A stretch of 64,000 nt of DNA from Neostapfia colusana (GCA_030760725.1 JASWHV010000012.1:81542968-81606967); one strand, 5' to 3'. Counted from the first letter of the stretch, positions 19,801 to 31,900 are shown. Numbers and translations are program-made. The notes: a model not told the origin generated them from the letters alone.

Positions 19801-20151
19801 CGACTAGCTCCGAAGATGACACGTGTCCTGCAGGGCTGGCCTCGCTTCTCCGCAAAGGCTAGCTCCGGGGGCAATACGTGTCCCACGGGGTCGGACCTCT
19901 CCCCCTTTGCGGGGATGAGCCCCGAGCCTGCCACGTAGCCCGTTTAGCAGCGGACCTCTCCCCCTCTGCGGAGATGAGCTCCGAACGCGCCACGTGGCCA
20001 GCGGGCCGTGGAAGTTGTCTTCGGCGCTCTCTGTGAATTGGATTTGGCTCTTTTTGGCTATCTTTTTAATATTTTCTCTGTTTCTACTTATTTTAAATTG
20101 TTTTCTCTGCATAAACATGAATATATGCAGAAATCAAAAATGAGGGTGTCA
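16886..20151 (-). repeat. 5' LTR of D1, 3.27 kb
   Basis: Bounded by TGACACCCTC (16886) and GAGGGTGTCA (ending 20151). Sense direction is minus: CACGTG array (19280-20010), TATA TATAAATA (19077-19084), then a long R/U5. The U5 end contains GCGGAAGTCT-type repeats (17036-17110). No supported genes inside; its open frames are accidental. Confidence 0.85.
19280..20010 (-). promoter_or_regulatory. CACGTGTC-rich array in the D1 5' LTR
   Basis: About twelve units of 45-65 bp built from GACACGTGTC, GGACCTCTCGGAGGTGAGC and GAGCTCCG words. The array lies upstream of the TATA box in the LTR's own direction. It resembles the array of family A LTRs (GCCACGTGGC, GGACCTC, GAGCTCC) although the LTRs are otherwise unrelated. 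Confidence 0.6.
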
Positions 20152-20663
20152 CATAAACTTTGATTTCTGCAGTGAGCCTTTTTATACCTTCCTTGTTGTG
20201 AGCTACATATCATATTTTGCCGCACTTGCTGAGTACATCATGTACTCAAACTTGCATTATCATACATCATCAGCGATACGAGAGGAGTACTATGGAGATC
20301 ATGTGGAGTACTAGGAGTGTGATCCCCCGTCAACTTGTCTGTGGAGATGGAGTAGAGATAGAGCCGCTTCTGCTGCTTAGTTTGCTTCCGCACTAGTTAG
20401 AAGACTTCCGCTGCTAGAATAAAGACTTCCGCTGCTAGAATAAGACTTCTGTTGCTAGAATAAAGATTTCCGCTGCTAGAATAAGACTTCTGCTGCTAGA
20501 ATGAGTCCAAGACTCATGAGACATTGTAATAAACCCTGTTATTCATGGTTATATATATTTTGAATTCAGTTTGTGAAGTATATGTGTATGTGTGATGAAC
20601 ATCCTGGGCACACATACGCATCAGTTCTCGGTTCTGTGTTCTACAGAACTGAGGGCATCACAA
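20152..20663 (+). repeat. D6: 3' end of a D-type LTR, + strand
   Basis: Inverted relative to D1: it matches the reverse complement of about 16886-17340 and ends CTACAGAACTGAGGGCATCA. D1 probably inserted into this LTR, with the missing 5' part now beyond D1. At 20402-20502 there is a run of about six 19-20 bp units of the GACTTCCGCTGCTAGAATAA type. Confidence 0.7.
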
Positions 20664-21075
20664 TGAGCCTTTTTATTCCCTACCTTGCTGTACGCTACAT
20701 GTCATACTTTTCCCGAACTTACTGAGTATGACATGTACTCACCCTTGCATTATCATACAAACATCAGCAACAGGAGAAGAGTACTTCGAAGATCATGTGG
20801 AGTATTAGGCGTGCGAACTACCGTCAACTTGCCTGTGGAGTTGGAGATGGAGCCGTTGCTGTTTAGTTGCTTCCGCTATCGTTTAGAGACTTCCGTTACT
20901 AGAATAAGTTAGAGACTTCCGCTGCAAGAGTGAGTTAGAGATTGGTGTAATAAAGTACTTAAATCCTATTATTCGTGGTTATATTCTTAATTCAGTTTAT
21001 GGATCACATGTGTATGTGTGATGAACATCCTACCACACATATGCATTAGCTGGGTTCCGTATTTTACGGGGCCAG
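20664..21075 (+). repeat. D7: second 3' end of a D-type LTR, + strand
   Basis: A more diverged copy of the same LTR end (GAGCCTTTTTATTCCC, CTTACTGAGTATGACATG, GATGAACATCCTACC). The boundary with the D2 gag at about 21075 is blurred by divergence. Confidence 0.6.
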
Positions 21076-21079
21076 GCTC

Positions 21080-22017
21080 ACATGTGGTTCACCCGTCCAC
21101 GCATCATGTTCTGCTGTTGTGGCTGCATAGACTTCTTCTTTGGGCACTTGTGAGCATAGTGTCCCACTTCACCACAGTTGAAGCATTGCACCCCAACTTT
21201 AGGTGCCTAACCTTTGTTGTCCTGGGGTGGGTTTTGTGACCATTGTCCTGCTGGCCGAGGTTGATAAGCAGGACGTGGCTGCTGCAGAAACTGGCGCTGC
21301 GGCTGTACTTGTGCTGTTGGAGGCCTGAAGTTTGGGTTGTAACCTCTCGGTGCTGTGTAGGATACCACAACACGGCTCATCTGCCCCGCAGGCTACTGCG
21401 CAAGACGTGGGCGTGTGTTACTGCTTGATGCTTGATATGGCCATCCCATCTTTCTTTTGTGTTCATTCTTCAGGGCCTTCATCTTCCTCTCAACAATAAA
21501 TACCCTGTCCACCATCTTTTGGAAGCTTTCATATTCGTTGGAGGACATTGCACACTGCATCTCCATGGTGAGCCCTTCTATAAAGCAGTCATGTTTCTGC
21601 TCATCGGTTTTAATGTCCCTTGGTGCATAGCGGGACAGCTGGGTGAACTTGGTGAGGTACCTCCCTTACTGTCATGTTGCCCTGTTAGAGCCCGAGGAAC
21701 TCCTTCCTCTTGTTCTTGAGTTCTCCCCTTGGTATGTAGTGGTTGCGGAAGCTGCGCTTGAACTCCTCCCAAGTTATGTTCTTGGGGTCAACGTGGGCGC
21801 TACGTAGGCGGTCCACCCGTCAGCAGCGGGTCCGCGCAGTTGGTGAGAGGCGAATAGCACCCTCTCCTGCCCTTGACATTGTATGATCCTCATTTTGTTT
21901 TTAATGATCTTTAACCAATCATCTGCCTCCAAGTGTTCAGCAGCGCTTGCAAATCTGGGGGGTTGAGTTCCTAGAAACTCACTCAACGTTGGTTAACGTG
22001 GTGCAGCCTGTGGGGTG
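21080..22017 (-). pseudogene. gag remnant of D2 (main part)
   Basis: Minus-strand gag related to that of D5: LSEFLGTQPPRFASAAEHLE at the C1 insertion edge, MRIIQCQGQERVLFASHQL, GPAADGWTAYV (first W of the usual WW is G), then frameshifts and stops. The zinc knuckle CFNCGEVGHYAHKC is readable at about 21130-21185 (rc). No protease follows; D7 LTR sequence begins instead. Interrupted at 22017 by C1. Confidence 0.75.
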
Positions 22018-22808
22018 TGATGAACCCAACGGGTACAGGGGACGCCCTATCTTTTGATGAGAGATGTTGGTAATGAATGAATTTGGTGGAGGCCGACGTT
22101 GGCTGTCCGACTACCACAACCAGAATGGTGTGGCACCTTGAGCGACAGTTACACCGTCTCCTGGTAACTACGATTTGGGTGGAGGTCGACGTTGTGCTAC
22201 CCGACTATAACAACCACAAGGATGCTGCGCCTTAGCGATAGTTACACCGGCTCCTGTTGTTGCTGTACTTGCCGTGCCAAGAGCAGGCTTGAACCTGCAA
22301 GCAATCAAAGAACAAGCAAGAACAAGATATCAAGCAAACACTCACGGGTGTGAAAAAGTTGGGGTTCTGATTCAAGTAATCGGAAGGTCTCGTTGACACT
22401 TGCGTTACAAGGAAGTAGCAATGGCTAAACTTACAGAAAATAAAACCCGCCCTGTCAAGGAGCTCTTGGACTACTTAAATAGGGGAGGGAAGAGGGAAAT
22501 TCGTCCAGCAACAAAGGTAGGACGTGATCTCTCTTATTCCCTTCCTTTTTCTGTTGGACGAGATTTCCCTTATTCCTTTCCTTATTTGTCTAAATCTCTC
22601 TTTATTACATGGCCCCAGCTTCAAGATTTCCCCTCGGGTGGAGCAGCCTTTATTGCATTAATCCCTCCATCCCTCCTAGCTGGATCAATTCCTAAGCACC
22701 TAATAATTAAGTTGACGTGTACGAGCGCGTGTCATTGGACCTTGATTAGCTGAGAGTGGTGAATGGGCTGGTGTTGTGGTTGTATCAACGGTAGCGATGT
22801 CCGCATCA
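22018..22808 (-). repeat. 3' LTR of C1 with internal deletion
   Basis: 791 bp against 936 bp for the 5' LTR. About 145 bp are missing at 22551 (CCTTTTTCTGT joined to TGGACGAGATTTCC), which removes most of two of the three LTR hairpins. Ends TGATGAACCC and GTCCGCATCA on the + strand. Confidence 0.9.
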
Positions 22809-25800
22809 TCCTCCCCTTCTTGCAATTGAGTCGTCCTCGACTCAAATGTGTCTTCCTCGCCCATATATGGTTTCAAATCTGCAATATTAAAAGAGAAAGT
22901 AACCCCAAAATGTGCAGGCAACTCAATTTCATATGCATTATCATTAAATTTTCGAAGCACTTTGAAGGGTCCAGCAGCTCTAGGTAGTAATTTAGATTTT
23001 CTCAAATCAGGAAATCTATCCTTTCTCAAATGCACCCAAACCAAATCACCAGGTTCAAAAGTAACATGCTTCCTACCCTTGCTACCGGCTTGTTGATACT
23101 TAGCGTTCATGCTCTCAATGTTTGATTTAGTTTGCTCATGCATTTTAAGAATTAATTCAGCACGGCGAGAAGCATCAAAATTCAATTTCTCTGAAGGTGG
23201 CAGAGCCAAAAGATCAATGGGAGCACGAGGAATAAAACCATATACAATCTGAAAAGGGCACAATTTAGTAGTAGAATGCAGCGAACGATTGTAAGCAAAT
23301 TCAATATGAGGCAAACATTCTTCCCATAATTTGATATTATGTTTCAGAACAACACTTAGCATGGTAGATAAACTACGGTTCACTACTTCGGTCTGTCCAT
23401 CAGTTTGAGGGTGACAAGTGGTAGAAAAGAGTAATTTTGTCCCCAACTTAGCCCATAAGGTTTTCCAAAAATGACTAAGAAATTTGGCATCTCTATCTGA
23501 AACAATAGTGTTTGGAACCCCATGCAAACGAACAACTTCTCGAAAGAACAAATCAGCAATATGGGTAGCATCATCAGTTTGTGGCATTGTATGAAATGTG
23601 CCATTTTAGAAAATCTGTCGACAACAACAAAAATACTATCCCTCCCCTTCTTTGTTCTAGGCAATCCTAAAACAAAATCAATAGAAACATCCTCCCATGG
23701 AGCACTAGGAACAGGAAGAGGCATGTATAAACCATGTGGATTAAGACGGGACTTAGCTTTTTGACAGGTGGTGCAACGAGCAACAAACCGCTCCACATCT
23801 CTCCTCATCTTTGGCCAAAAGAAATGGCTTGCTAAGATGTCTTCCATTTTCTTGACACCAAAGTGTCCCATCAATCCTCCACCATGTGCTTCCTGCAATA
23901 GTAAGATACGCACAGAACCAGCTGGAATGCATAATTTGTTAGTTCGAAACACAAAACCATTAGTGAGAACAAACTTATTCCATGTTTTTCCTTCTTTACA
24001 TTGCAGCAGCACATCTTTGAAATCAGCATCAAAATCATATTGTTCTTTAATTGTTTCTAAGCCAAAAATCTTAAAATCAAGTTGGGACAACATATTGTAA
24101 CGGCGAGATAAGGCATCCGCAATGACATTATCTTTTCCTTTCTTGTGTTTGATGACATAAGGAAAGGACTCAATGAATTCTACCCACTTGGCATGCCTAT
24201 GGTTCAGATTAGTTTGGTTCTTAATGTGCTTCAAAGATTCATGATCAGAATGTATAACAAACTCTTTAGGCCATAAATAATGTTGTCATATTTCCAAAGT
24301 TCGTACTAGTGCATATAATTCTTTATCATAAGTGGAATAGTTCAGACTAGGCCCATTCAGTTTCTCGCTAAAATAAGCAATAGGTTTCCCCTCTTGCAAC
24401 AAGACACCTCCCAATCCAATACCACTAGCATCACATTCTAATTCAAAAGTCTTACTGAAATCTGGTAATTGGAGAAGGGGTGTATGAGTTAACCTATTCT
24501 TCAAAGTTGCAAATGCAGCCTCTTGCGCCTTGCCCCATGTGAATGGGACACCCTTCTTTTTAAGCTCATGCAGTGGGCCTGCTATGGTGCTGAAGTCTTT
24601 CACAAAACGACGATAGAATCCAGCAAGTCCGAGAAAGCTTCGTACTTGTGTGACTGTGGTAGGAGTCGGCCAGCTCTGTATCGCCTCCACCTTGGCTTGA
24701 TCAACTTCAATTCCCTGTGGTGTCACAACATAGCCAAGAAAAGAAACTCGATCCATGCAAAATGTCGAAGTGTGCGATCGACACTTCCCCCGGGCCTGCA
24801 CTGGGCAGCCCGCGGAGGTTCTTTTTTCGGAGGGGCTAGTTCCTAGCGGAGAGCTTGCGCGGATGGACGAGTTAGTGAGAGCTTGACACGGGAAGTTTTA
24901 CGTGGTTCAGGCCGCCGGAGCGTAAAACCCTACGTCCACGGCGAGCTATGGAGCTCGCTGTATTGTTTGCTGCTCAGGGCCGGGGGCCTGAGCTTGGGGG
25001 TGAGTTACAGCTTGAGAGTGTATGGCTAGCGTATGAGTTGCAGAATGCGAACCCAGGGGTGCGGATGGCTAGAGTCCGAACCCCTGCTAACGTCGCCTAC
25101 CCGAGCCTTTTATAGTCCAAGACTCGGGTGGCTTACAAGGGGGCCGGGACCCGACAGGTGGTCCCGGGGAGATTGACTGATATCTACCGTATCTGCAGTT
25201 ATGCCGGTAGTTGTCTCTGCCGAAGGCTTCTGAGTCTTCGTCTTGTAGCTCTGCCCATGCCGCATGCTAGTCGTAGTGGATGATGACGGCGGGGGCGGCA
25301 TGGGATGTCTTGTCGCTGCGTTTATTGGCTGGCAGCCTCTTACACTGCGCGCCAGTCTGTGATGCGACTGGGCGCAACGGCACCTGACAAAGGCGTGCTC
25401 CGCGTCTCCCTGTCTTGGGAAGGCGCGGGCCTTGAATACCTTATACGGGCAAGGTATGGGGCGTCTTTACGCCCGCTGCCTATCGCTCGGGGGCAGGCAG
25501 CGCCATTCTTCTGGCCACGTGGCGGGCCCGGAGCCCTCCTCAGAAGAGAGGGGGGTCCGGCCCCGCAGGACACGTGGAGCCTTCGGACCTCTCCCCGCGG
25601 AGGGGGAGGTTCGGCTTCTATTGGCCACGTGGTGAGCACAGAGCTCCTCTCTGAGGAGAGGGAGGTCCGGCCTCTCCGGACACGCGGCACCTTCGGACCT
25701 CTCTCCCGCGGAGGGGGAGGTCCGGCTTCTGTATGCCACGTGGTGGGCCCGGAGCTCTCCTCTGAGGAGAGGGAGGTCCGGCCCTGCTGGACGCGTGGCG

Positions 25801-28679
25801 CCTTCGGAGCTCTCCCTGCGGAGAAGGGCGAGATCCTTAGGTATTTTCCCCTGTGCGCGGGGGTACCCCATATCGAGGGTACCGACAGGTGCACTTGTCA
25901 ATGTTACCAAATAAGCGTGCATCACGTAAAGCATTGAAAACAGCACGGAGATGATCAAGATGAACTTCGAGAGATGCGCTATAGATCAAGATGTCATCGA
26001 AATATACTACCACAAATCTTCCAATGAAAGCACATAAAATCTCATTCATTAATCTCATGAAAGTGCTAGGTGCATTCGTGAGACCAAAAGGCATGACTAA
26101 CCACTCATACAAACCAAACTTTGTTTTAAACGCTGTTTTCCATTCATCACCTAGCTTCATGCGAATTTAATGGTATCCACTACGCAAATCAATTTTAGAG
26201 AAAATCATCGAGCCACTAAGTTCATCAAGCATATCATCTAACCTAGAAATAGGATGACGTTATCTAATGGTAATGTTATTAATTGCTCGACAATCTACAC
26301 ACATGCGCCATGATCCATCTTTCTTTGGGACCAAAAGGACAGGAACGAAGCAAGGACTAAGGGACTCACGCACATAACCTTTGTCGAGTAATTCCTGTAC
26401 TTGCCGCTGAATCTCCTTAGTCTCCTCCGGATTGGTCCTGTATGGTGCTCGGTTGGGCAAAGAAGCCCCAGGGATGAGGTCAATCTGATGCTCAATCCCT
26501 CTCAATGGTGGCAGCCCGGCTGGTACCTCTTGTGGAAACACATCAGCGTATTCCTGCAAAAGCTTAGTGATAGAAGGAGGCAAAGCACATGGTGTGTCGT
26601 GAAGTGAGGACAAAGCTTCTTTGCAAACAAACACATAGCAGATTGCAGTATCACTTTTTAATTCAAACAAATCAGATTTGGAAGAAAAAAACAAGCGCTC
26701 TTTAATTTTATTTCATTCTTCTTCATATAAGCAGATTTGGAATTGTCAGTGTTAGGCTGTACCGATTTCTTCACGACATCTGAATTTTCATTTTCAGCAG
26801 ATTTCTTATTTTTCTCTTTGCAAGCTCTAGCAATGTCATCCTTCAAAATAGCATCAGGGGACATCGGGTGCAAAACAAGTTTCTTATCATGATGCATGAA
26901 AGAGTATTGATTTGATTTACCATGATGTAATGTATCTTTATCAAATTGCCAAGGTCGACCAAATAGCATAGAACAAGCTTGCATAGGTACCACATCACAA
27001 TCAATGTAATCATGGTAGGAACCAATTGCAAATTCGACACGAACCAGACGTGTTACCTTAAGCTTACCACTGTCGTTGAACCATTGGATGTAGTAGGGAT
27101 GTGGATGTGGAAGTGTTGTCATCCCAAGCTTTTCTACCATGGTAGCACTTGCTAAATTGTTGCAGCTTCCTCCATCAATAATAATGGGACACGATCGATC
27201 CAAAACTACACACTTAGTTTGGAATAGATTGTGTCGCTGGTTCTGTTCAGCTTTGATCATTTGGGCACTCAAGACACGCCTCACAACAAGACTATCATAG
27301 TGGGCAGCATGATCAGCACCAATGTGCTCTTCATCATCATTCTTCTTTCCTGCTTCTTGTGCAGCAAGCATGGCATATCTTTCATTATCTAAATCACTAG
27401 CGGATGAGTACTCACCATTTTCTCGTACAACCAGCACACGCTTGCTTGGGCAGTCCCTTCGTAGGTGCCCAAAACCCTTGCACTGGAGGCATTGAATGTC
27501 TTTTGTTCTCCCGGTAGAAGCAATGAAAGAAGAAGTGTTGGCTGCAACTTGGGTGGATCCTTTTGTTGTCCCGATTGCACGCGAAGGTGCTGATTTTGAT
27601 GTAGTCCTGGGCAACCCATTGGAAGCATCGTCTGGAGAATCATGCTTAGTACCAGCAGCACTTGAGCGGAACTGCCATGAGGTAGTTCGACCTGCAGAAA
27701 TGTTAGTTCTTGTACGTCGTCCCTGCACTTCTCTTTCAACCTTACAAGCAAGATGGAATAATAGAGTGACGTTAGTGTATTCCTTATAAGCCAATATGTC
27801 CTGAATTTCTCTTGTTAAACCACCCATAAACCTAGCCATTGCAGCCTCTTCGTTTTCAACTAGGCCACAACACATCATGCCTATTTGAAGTTCTTGATAG
27901 TATTCCTCAACAGATTTGTTGCCTTGCCTAAGTTGTTGTAATTTATGCAACAGGTCACGAGCATGATAGGAAGGAACAAAACGACGACGCATGATTCATT
28001 TCAAAGCATTCCAAGTTTGTGGTACGGTAGCTGGATTTTTAGTTTGATATTTATGCCACCAAACAGAAGCAAAGTCAGTGAATTCACTAGTGGCAGCTCT
28101 AACCTTTTTATCATCAGGGAAATCATGGCATGCAAATTTTTGATCTACTGACAATTCCCAAGACAGATATGCATCTGGATCATATTTACCATAAAAAGGT
28201 GGTATGGAGAATTTAATGTTGCGTAGGGAATCGTCATTGTCACGTACCTCGCGTCGTTGAGCTCGACCACCCATTCCACGATGGTCGCGACGTGGCTGCC
28301 GTCGATACTTGAAAGGTCCATCATCAAGTTCGGTATCCGCCGAATACTCCGCCTCGTCATATCTTGCAGCACTGCCAACGGAGTCGTGGCTGTCATCAAC
28401 ACGTCTTTGCCTCTCTTCGCGTCCAACCTGTTCCTTCCTCTCCAATCACTCAATGATTGCTGCAAGAGAAGTGTTAATAGCCCCAGCAGTGCTTTCTAAT
28501 GTGGTCAGTTTGGTGTTGGTGCAAATCTGCATCGACTCTAATTGACCGATGCGTTCATTGGTGACTTGAATATCCTCATTGAGAGCATCTGTGTGTAGCT
28601 TTACTTGGCGTTTGAAATGCTGAATGATGCCCCTCATACATGGTGAATGTGGATATGTCTCATTCGCATCAGCTGACAT
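22700..28679 (-). pseudogene. gag-pol of C1 (CRM-like), broken
   Basis: Starts at MSADANE (ATG 28679-28677), with gag core WWHKYQTKNPATVPQTWNALK, zinc knuckle CLQCKGFGHLRRDC, protease IIDGGSCNNLA, RT with [11 protein letters not shown], RNase H with [12 protein letters not shown], integrase HHCC and D,D,E core ([19 protein letters not shown]), ending with MTRARTRQLNY at 22700. Breaks: TGA at about 28440 and 27994 (both CGA in C2), a frameshift near 26690, TAA near 26264 and 26167, the LTR insertion at 24763-25887, a W-to-stop near 24285 and a frameshift near 23585. The product would be polyprotein Gag, PR, RT, RH, IN; this copy cannot make it. Confidence 0.9.
24763..25887 (-). repeat. Solo family A LTR inserted in C1
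   Basis: 1125 bp with both proper ends (TGTCGAAGTG ... GGTACCGACA on the + strand) and no interior. TATA on the minus strand at 25107-25114. The uninterrupted site in C2 (49976-50000) shows that host sequence resumes exactly where it stopped: GATCCATGCAAAA before and GGTGCACTTG after, without the expected 5-bp duplication. Confidence 0.93.
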
Positions 28680-29525
28680 GGTTAGTAAAGAAAGGAAATA
28701 CAAGAGCAAGCAGATTAATCCTAACAGTTGCTAAGAGGTGGTAGGATAGCACAATTCCTCACTAGCAAGAAATCAAGCTCCTACAAGTTCTTACCATGCG
28801 ATGCAGGAGGCGCCGGCAATCAGCAAGAACAACAACAAACGGTGGCTGCCAGCACAACCTTATGGTGTCGTAGACAATTTTGTGGAGCTGTAGGTGGCTG
28901 CTAGACACAATTTGTGCAAAGGAACAGCTAGTACCACATTAGTCACAACAAGTTGAATAAACATTCCACGATGATATTGTGCTGGTCCTAGCTCAAACCT
29001 TACTAGAGACGTGAGCCGTAACTCCACGTGACGTTGGATTACTATGGTAGGAAAGTTCAAACAGCCCGATCCGTTATGTTTCAACAACGTTGAAAACAGC
29101 AAGTTGAACTTCGAAACATGAAACAAATGTTACACAAATTGTCTCTCTTTTTTGTACTTAGAAACTTTTTTTTGTGATTGTAATCAGTGCGGCTTTTCTT
29201 TTTGCACGTGCCTTTTTCTTGCTGATCCGTGCAGCTTTTCTTTTGCACTTGCCTTTTTTCTCAACTTTGGGTAGATAATGGAAATGAACTGAGAACAAAG
29301 TGGCACGAACTCAAAACTCTAGCGGTGAAAAACTTAGGACCAGCAACTTGACACAAAAAGGCAACCGTGAATTCAACAAGTCGAGAGCTAAGTAGCCAAG
29401 CAAAAGGCTCAAAGTGTTTTTAGGATTTTTTTTAGCGATCTTTTGTAGGCAAAAGTGGACTGTAGGTAAATGAAGAACAAGGAGAAGGAAATCTCTCACC
29501 GAGCAACTTGAAATCTGATACCACT
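28680..29525 (-). other. Leader and PBS of C1
   Basis: Untranslated leader between 5' LTR and gag. The PBS, TGGTATCAGATTT on the minus strand (29511-29523), shares TGGTATCAGA with the initiator-Met PBS. The leader has A/T homopolymer runs and lysine-rich open frames that are not conserved as genes. Equivalent to 45579-47197 (minus the LINE) in C2. Confidence 0.75.
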
Positions 29526-30461
29526 TGATGAACCCAACGGGTACGGGGGACACCCTATCTTTCGATGAGAGATGTTGGTAATGAACGAATTTGGTGGAGG
29601 CCGACGTTGGCTGCCCGACTACCACAACCAGAATGGTGTGGCGCCTTGAGCGACAGTTACACCGTCTCCTGGTAACTATGATTTGGGTAGAGGTCGACGT
29701 TGTGCTACCCGACTACAACAACCACAAGGATGCTGCGCCTTAGCGATAGTTACACCGGCTCCTGTTGTTGCTGTACTTGCCGTGCCAAGAACAGCCTTGA
29801 ACCTGCAAGCAATCGAAGAACAAGCAAGAACAAGATATCAAGCAAACACTCACGGGTGTGAAAAAGTTGGGGTTCTAATTCAAGTAATCGGAAGGTCTCG
29901 TCGACACTTGCGTTACAAGGAAGTAGCAATGGCTAAACTTACAGAAAACAAAACCCGCCCTGTCAAGGAGCTCTTGGACTACTTAAATAGGGGAGGGAAG
30001 AGGGAAATTCGTCCAGCAACAAAGGTAGGACGTGATCTCCCTTATTCCCTTCCTTTTTCTGTGATAGACTACCATTTAATAGGGAAAGAAAGAGGGAAAC
30101 CCATCCAGCAGCAAGGCAGGATATGATTTCCTCTATTTCTTTCCTTATTATAGCACATCTATCTTTAAATGGGGGAAGAAAGAGGGAATTTCGTCCAGCA
30201 GCAAAGTTGGACGAGATTTCCCTTATTCCTTTCCTTATTTGTCTAAATCTCTCTTTATTACATGGCCCCAGCCTCAAGATCTTCCCTCGGGTGGAGCAGC
30301 CTTTATTGCATTAATCCCTCCATCCCTCCTAGCTGGATCAATTCCCAAGCACCTGATAATTAAGTTGACTTGCACGAGCGCGTGTCATTGGACCTTGATT
30401 AGCTGAGAGTGGTGAATGGGCTGGTGTTGTAGTTGTATCAACGGTAGCGATGTCCGCATCA
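29526..30461 (-). repeat. 5' LTR of C1
   Basis: 936 bp, ends TGATGAACCC / GTCCGCATCA on the + strand. Contains three tandem hairpin units (30000-30230) and the CTATTTAAG TATA-like word in sense direction. Confidence 0.93.
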
Positions 30462-30466
30462 GGGTG

Positions 30467-30621
30467 GGGCTTGATGTAAGTTGGCCACCACTTGAGTCAA
30501 ATTCTGGATGAGCTGATTTTGGTTGTTGAGCATTTGTTAAATGGGATCAGCCCCTCCTCGACGACCACCCCTGCCTTGCCATCCAGGGAGGGGAGGGTTA
30601 GCAGCCTCATTGTTGTTGTCG
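30467..30621 (-). pseudogene. N-terminal gag piece of D2, right of C1
   Basis: Read on the minus strand it gives NNQNQLIQNLTQVVANLH, matching residues about 49-65 of the D5 gag, with an in-frame stop before it (TAA in GATCCCATTTAACAAATG). It ends directly against a D-type LTR with no leader or PBS between. Confidence 0.75.
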
Positions 30622-31900
30622 TGACGCCCTCAATTCTATAGAATACAGAACCGAGAACTGATGCATATGTATGCCCAGGATGTTCATCACACATATACAT
30701 TCCACAAACTGAATTCAGAATATATATTACCACGAATAATAGGGTTTATTACAATGTTTCATGAGTCTTGGACTCATGCTAGCAGCGAAAGTCTTATCTT
30801 AGCAGCGGAAGTCTAAATCTTAGCACCGGAATTCTTCTAAACTATTGCGAAAGCAAACTAAGCAGCAGCAGCTCCATCTCTACTCCATCCCCACAGGCAA
30901 GGTTGAGGACAGATTACACGCCTAATGCTACACTTGGTCTTCATATTATTCTTCTCCTGTTGCTGATGATGAAGTAATAATACAAGTTTGAGTACGATGA
31001 TGTACTCAGCAAGTGTGGGAAAATATGATATGTAGCTCACAGCAACGAAGGTATAAAAAGGCTCATTACAGAAAACAAAGTTTATTTCTCAAAACACGAT
31101 AAAACAGCAACTTAGCATTAAGTGAATGTAATCCCAACATGTATTTAAACATTAACATACCTCCATCACGATTCATCCCTTTCCTTGTCTCAACCAGACA
31201 TCAACTTGCTCATGAATACCATCTCGTATTCACTACCATCTCATGAATACCATGCAGGATGTATGGACTCACTAAGGTTTCACCGGCAGGCTAGAATCTC
31301 TAATTCTCCCACCCACGAGCCCCCTCTTGTGCCATGCAGTTCCCAGGGCAGTCCTTACTCGACTCCCATTCCCCACGCCTTCCACGGTCCATAACAATCT
31401 AGTAACTTACCTAATTACTCAGCTAAGTCGCACCCATACTTGGCCTTGTGGTGGCACTGTTATCCTAGCATGGCAGGCATGAACCGGTCCCTAGATCTAC
31501 GGCAAGTAAACCACCATCTCATTCTACCTCATTCACAAACTCAGGCTTGCCTAGATCTTCCTCCGATTCATGTTCATTAACATCATCAGTTTCTCATTAT
31601 TCTTACGAGTGCAATTAGCTAGACACATCTATCTCGTTTCTCGTATCCCATGGATTCAGAGAAGCATAAAAACAAAAACCATAATCAACTCATTAACTTT
31701 CCTGGTGACAAGGGTGGCTAACAAAACTAGTAAACTCCTATCAAAGGGTTTTCCATCAATTTGACTCAAGCACACACACACCTTTTCGCAACAAAACAGT
31801 TTTCCAAAAACATGGGATCAATATGGTCAAGGAGCACTTGTCTTGTTCTTGCGTTTCCTGTTGCTCAAATTCTTGCTGAAGTAGTCCATCGTAGGTAGTG
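30622..31900 (-). repeat. D3: U5-side part of a D-type LTR
   Basis: Starts TGACGCCCTCAATTC and follows the D1 5' LTR (16886-18530) with gaps. It is cut at GTAGTCCATCGTAGGTAG, where the + strand LTR D4 starts. The homologous D1 sequence continues there with CTCCCTGAGC. Confidence 0.75.

Larger units (their letters stand above)
13921..20151 (-). mobile_element. D1: Del/Tekay-like Ty3/gypsy element, deleted for nearly all of pol
   Basis: Minus-strand element: truncated 3' LTR (13921-15309), last codons of pol joined to gag (15319-16194), leader with PBS (16868-16880) and a full 5' LTR (16886-20151). LTR ends TGACACCC/GGGTGTCA form a terminal inverted repeat that continues as far as CTC/GAG. A4 replaced the missing left 1.8 kb of the 3' LTR. 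The gag type and initiator-Met PBS point to the Del/Tekay lineage. Confidence 0.85.
22018..30461 (-). mobile_element. C1: CRM/CRR-like chromovirus, complete ends, degenerate
   Basis: 3' LTR 22018-22808 and 5' LTR 29526-30461, flanked by a perfect target duplication GGGTG (22013-22017, 30462-30466). Gag-pol on the minus strand is broken by at least five stops and two frameshifts, and a family A LTR is inserted in the RT/RNase H boundary. Gag and pol match the centromeric-retrotransposon (CRM/CRR) type as I remember it, and pol overlaps the 3' LTR as known for that lineage. Confidence 0.9.
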
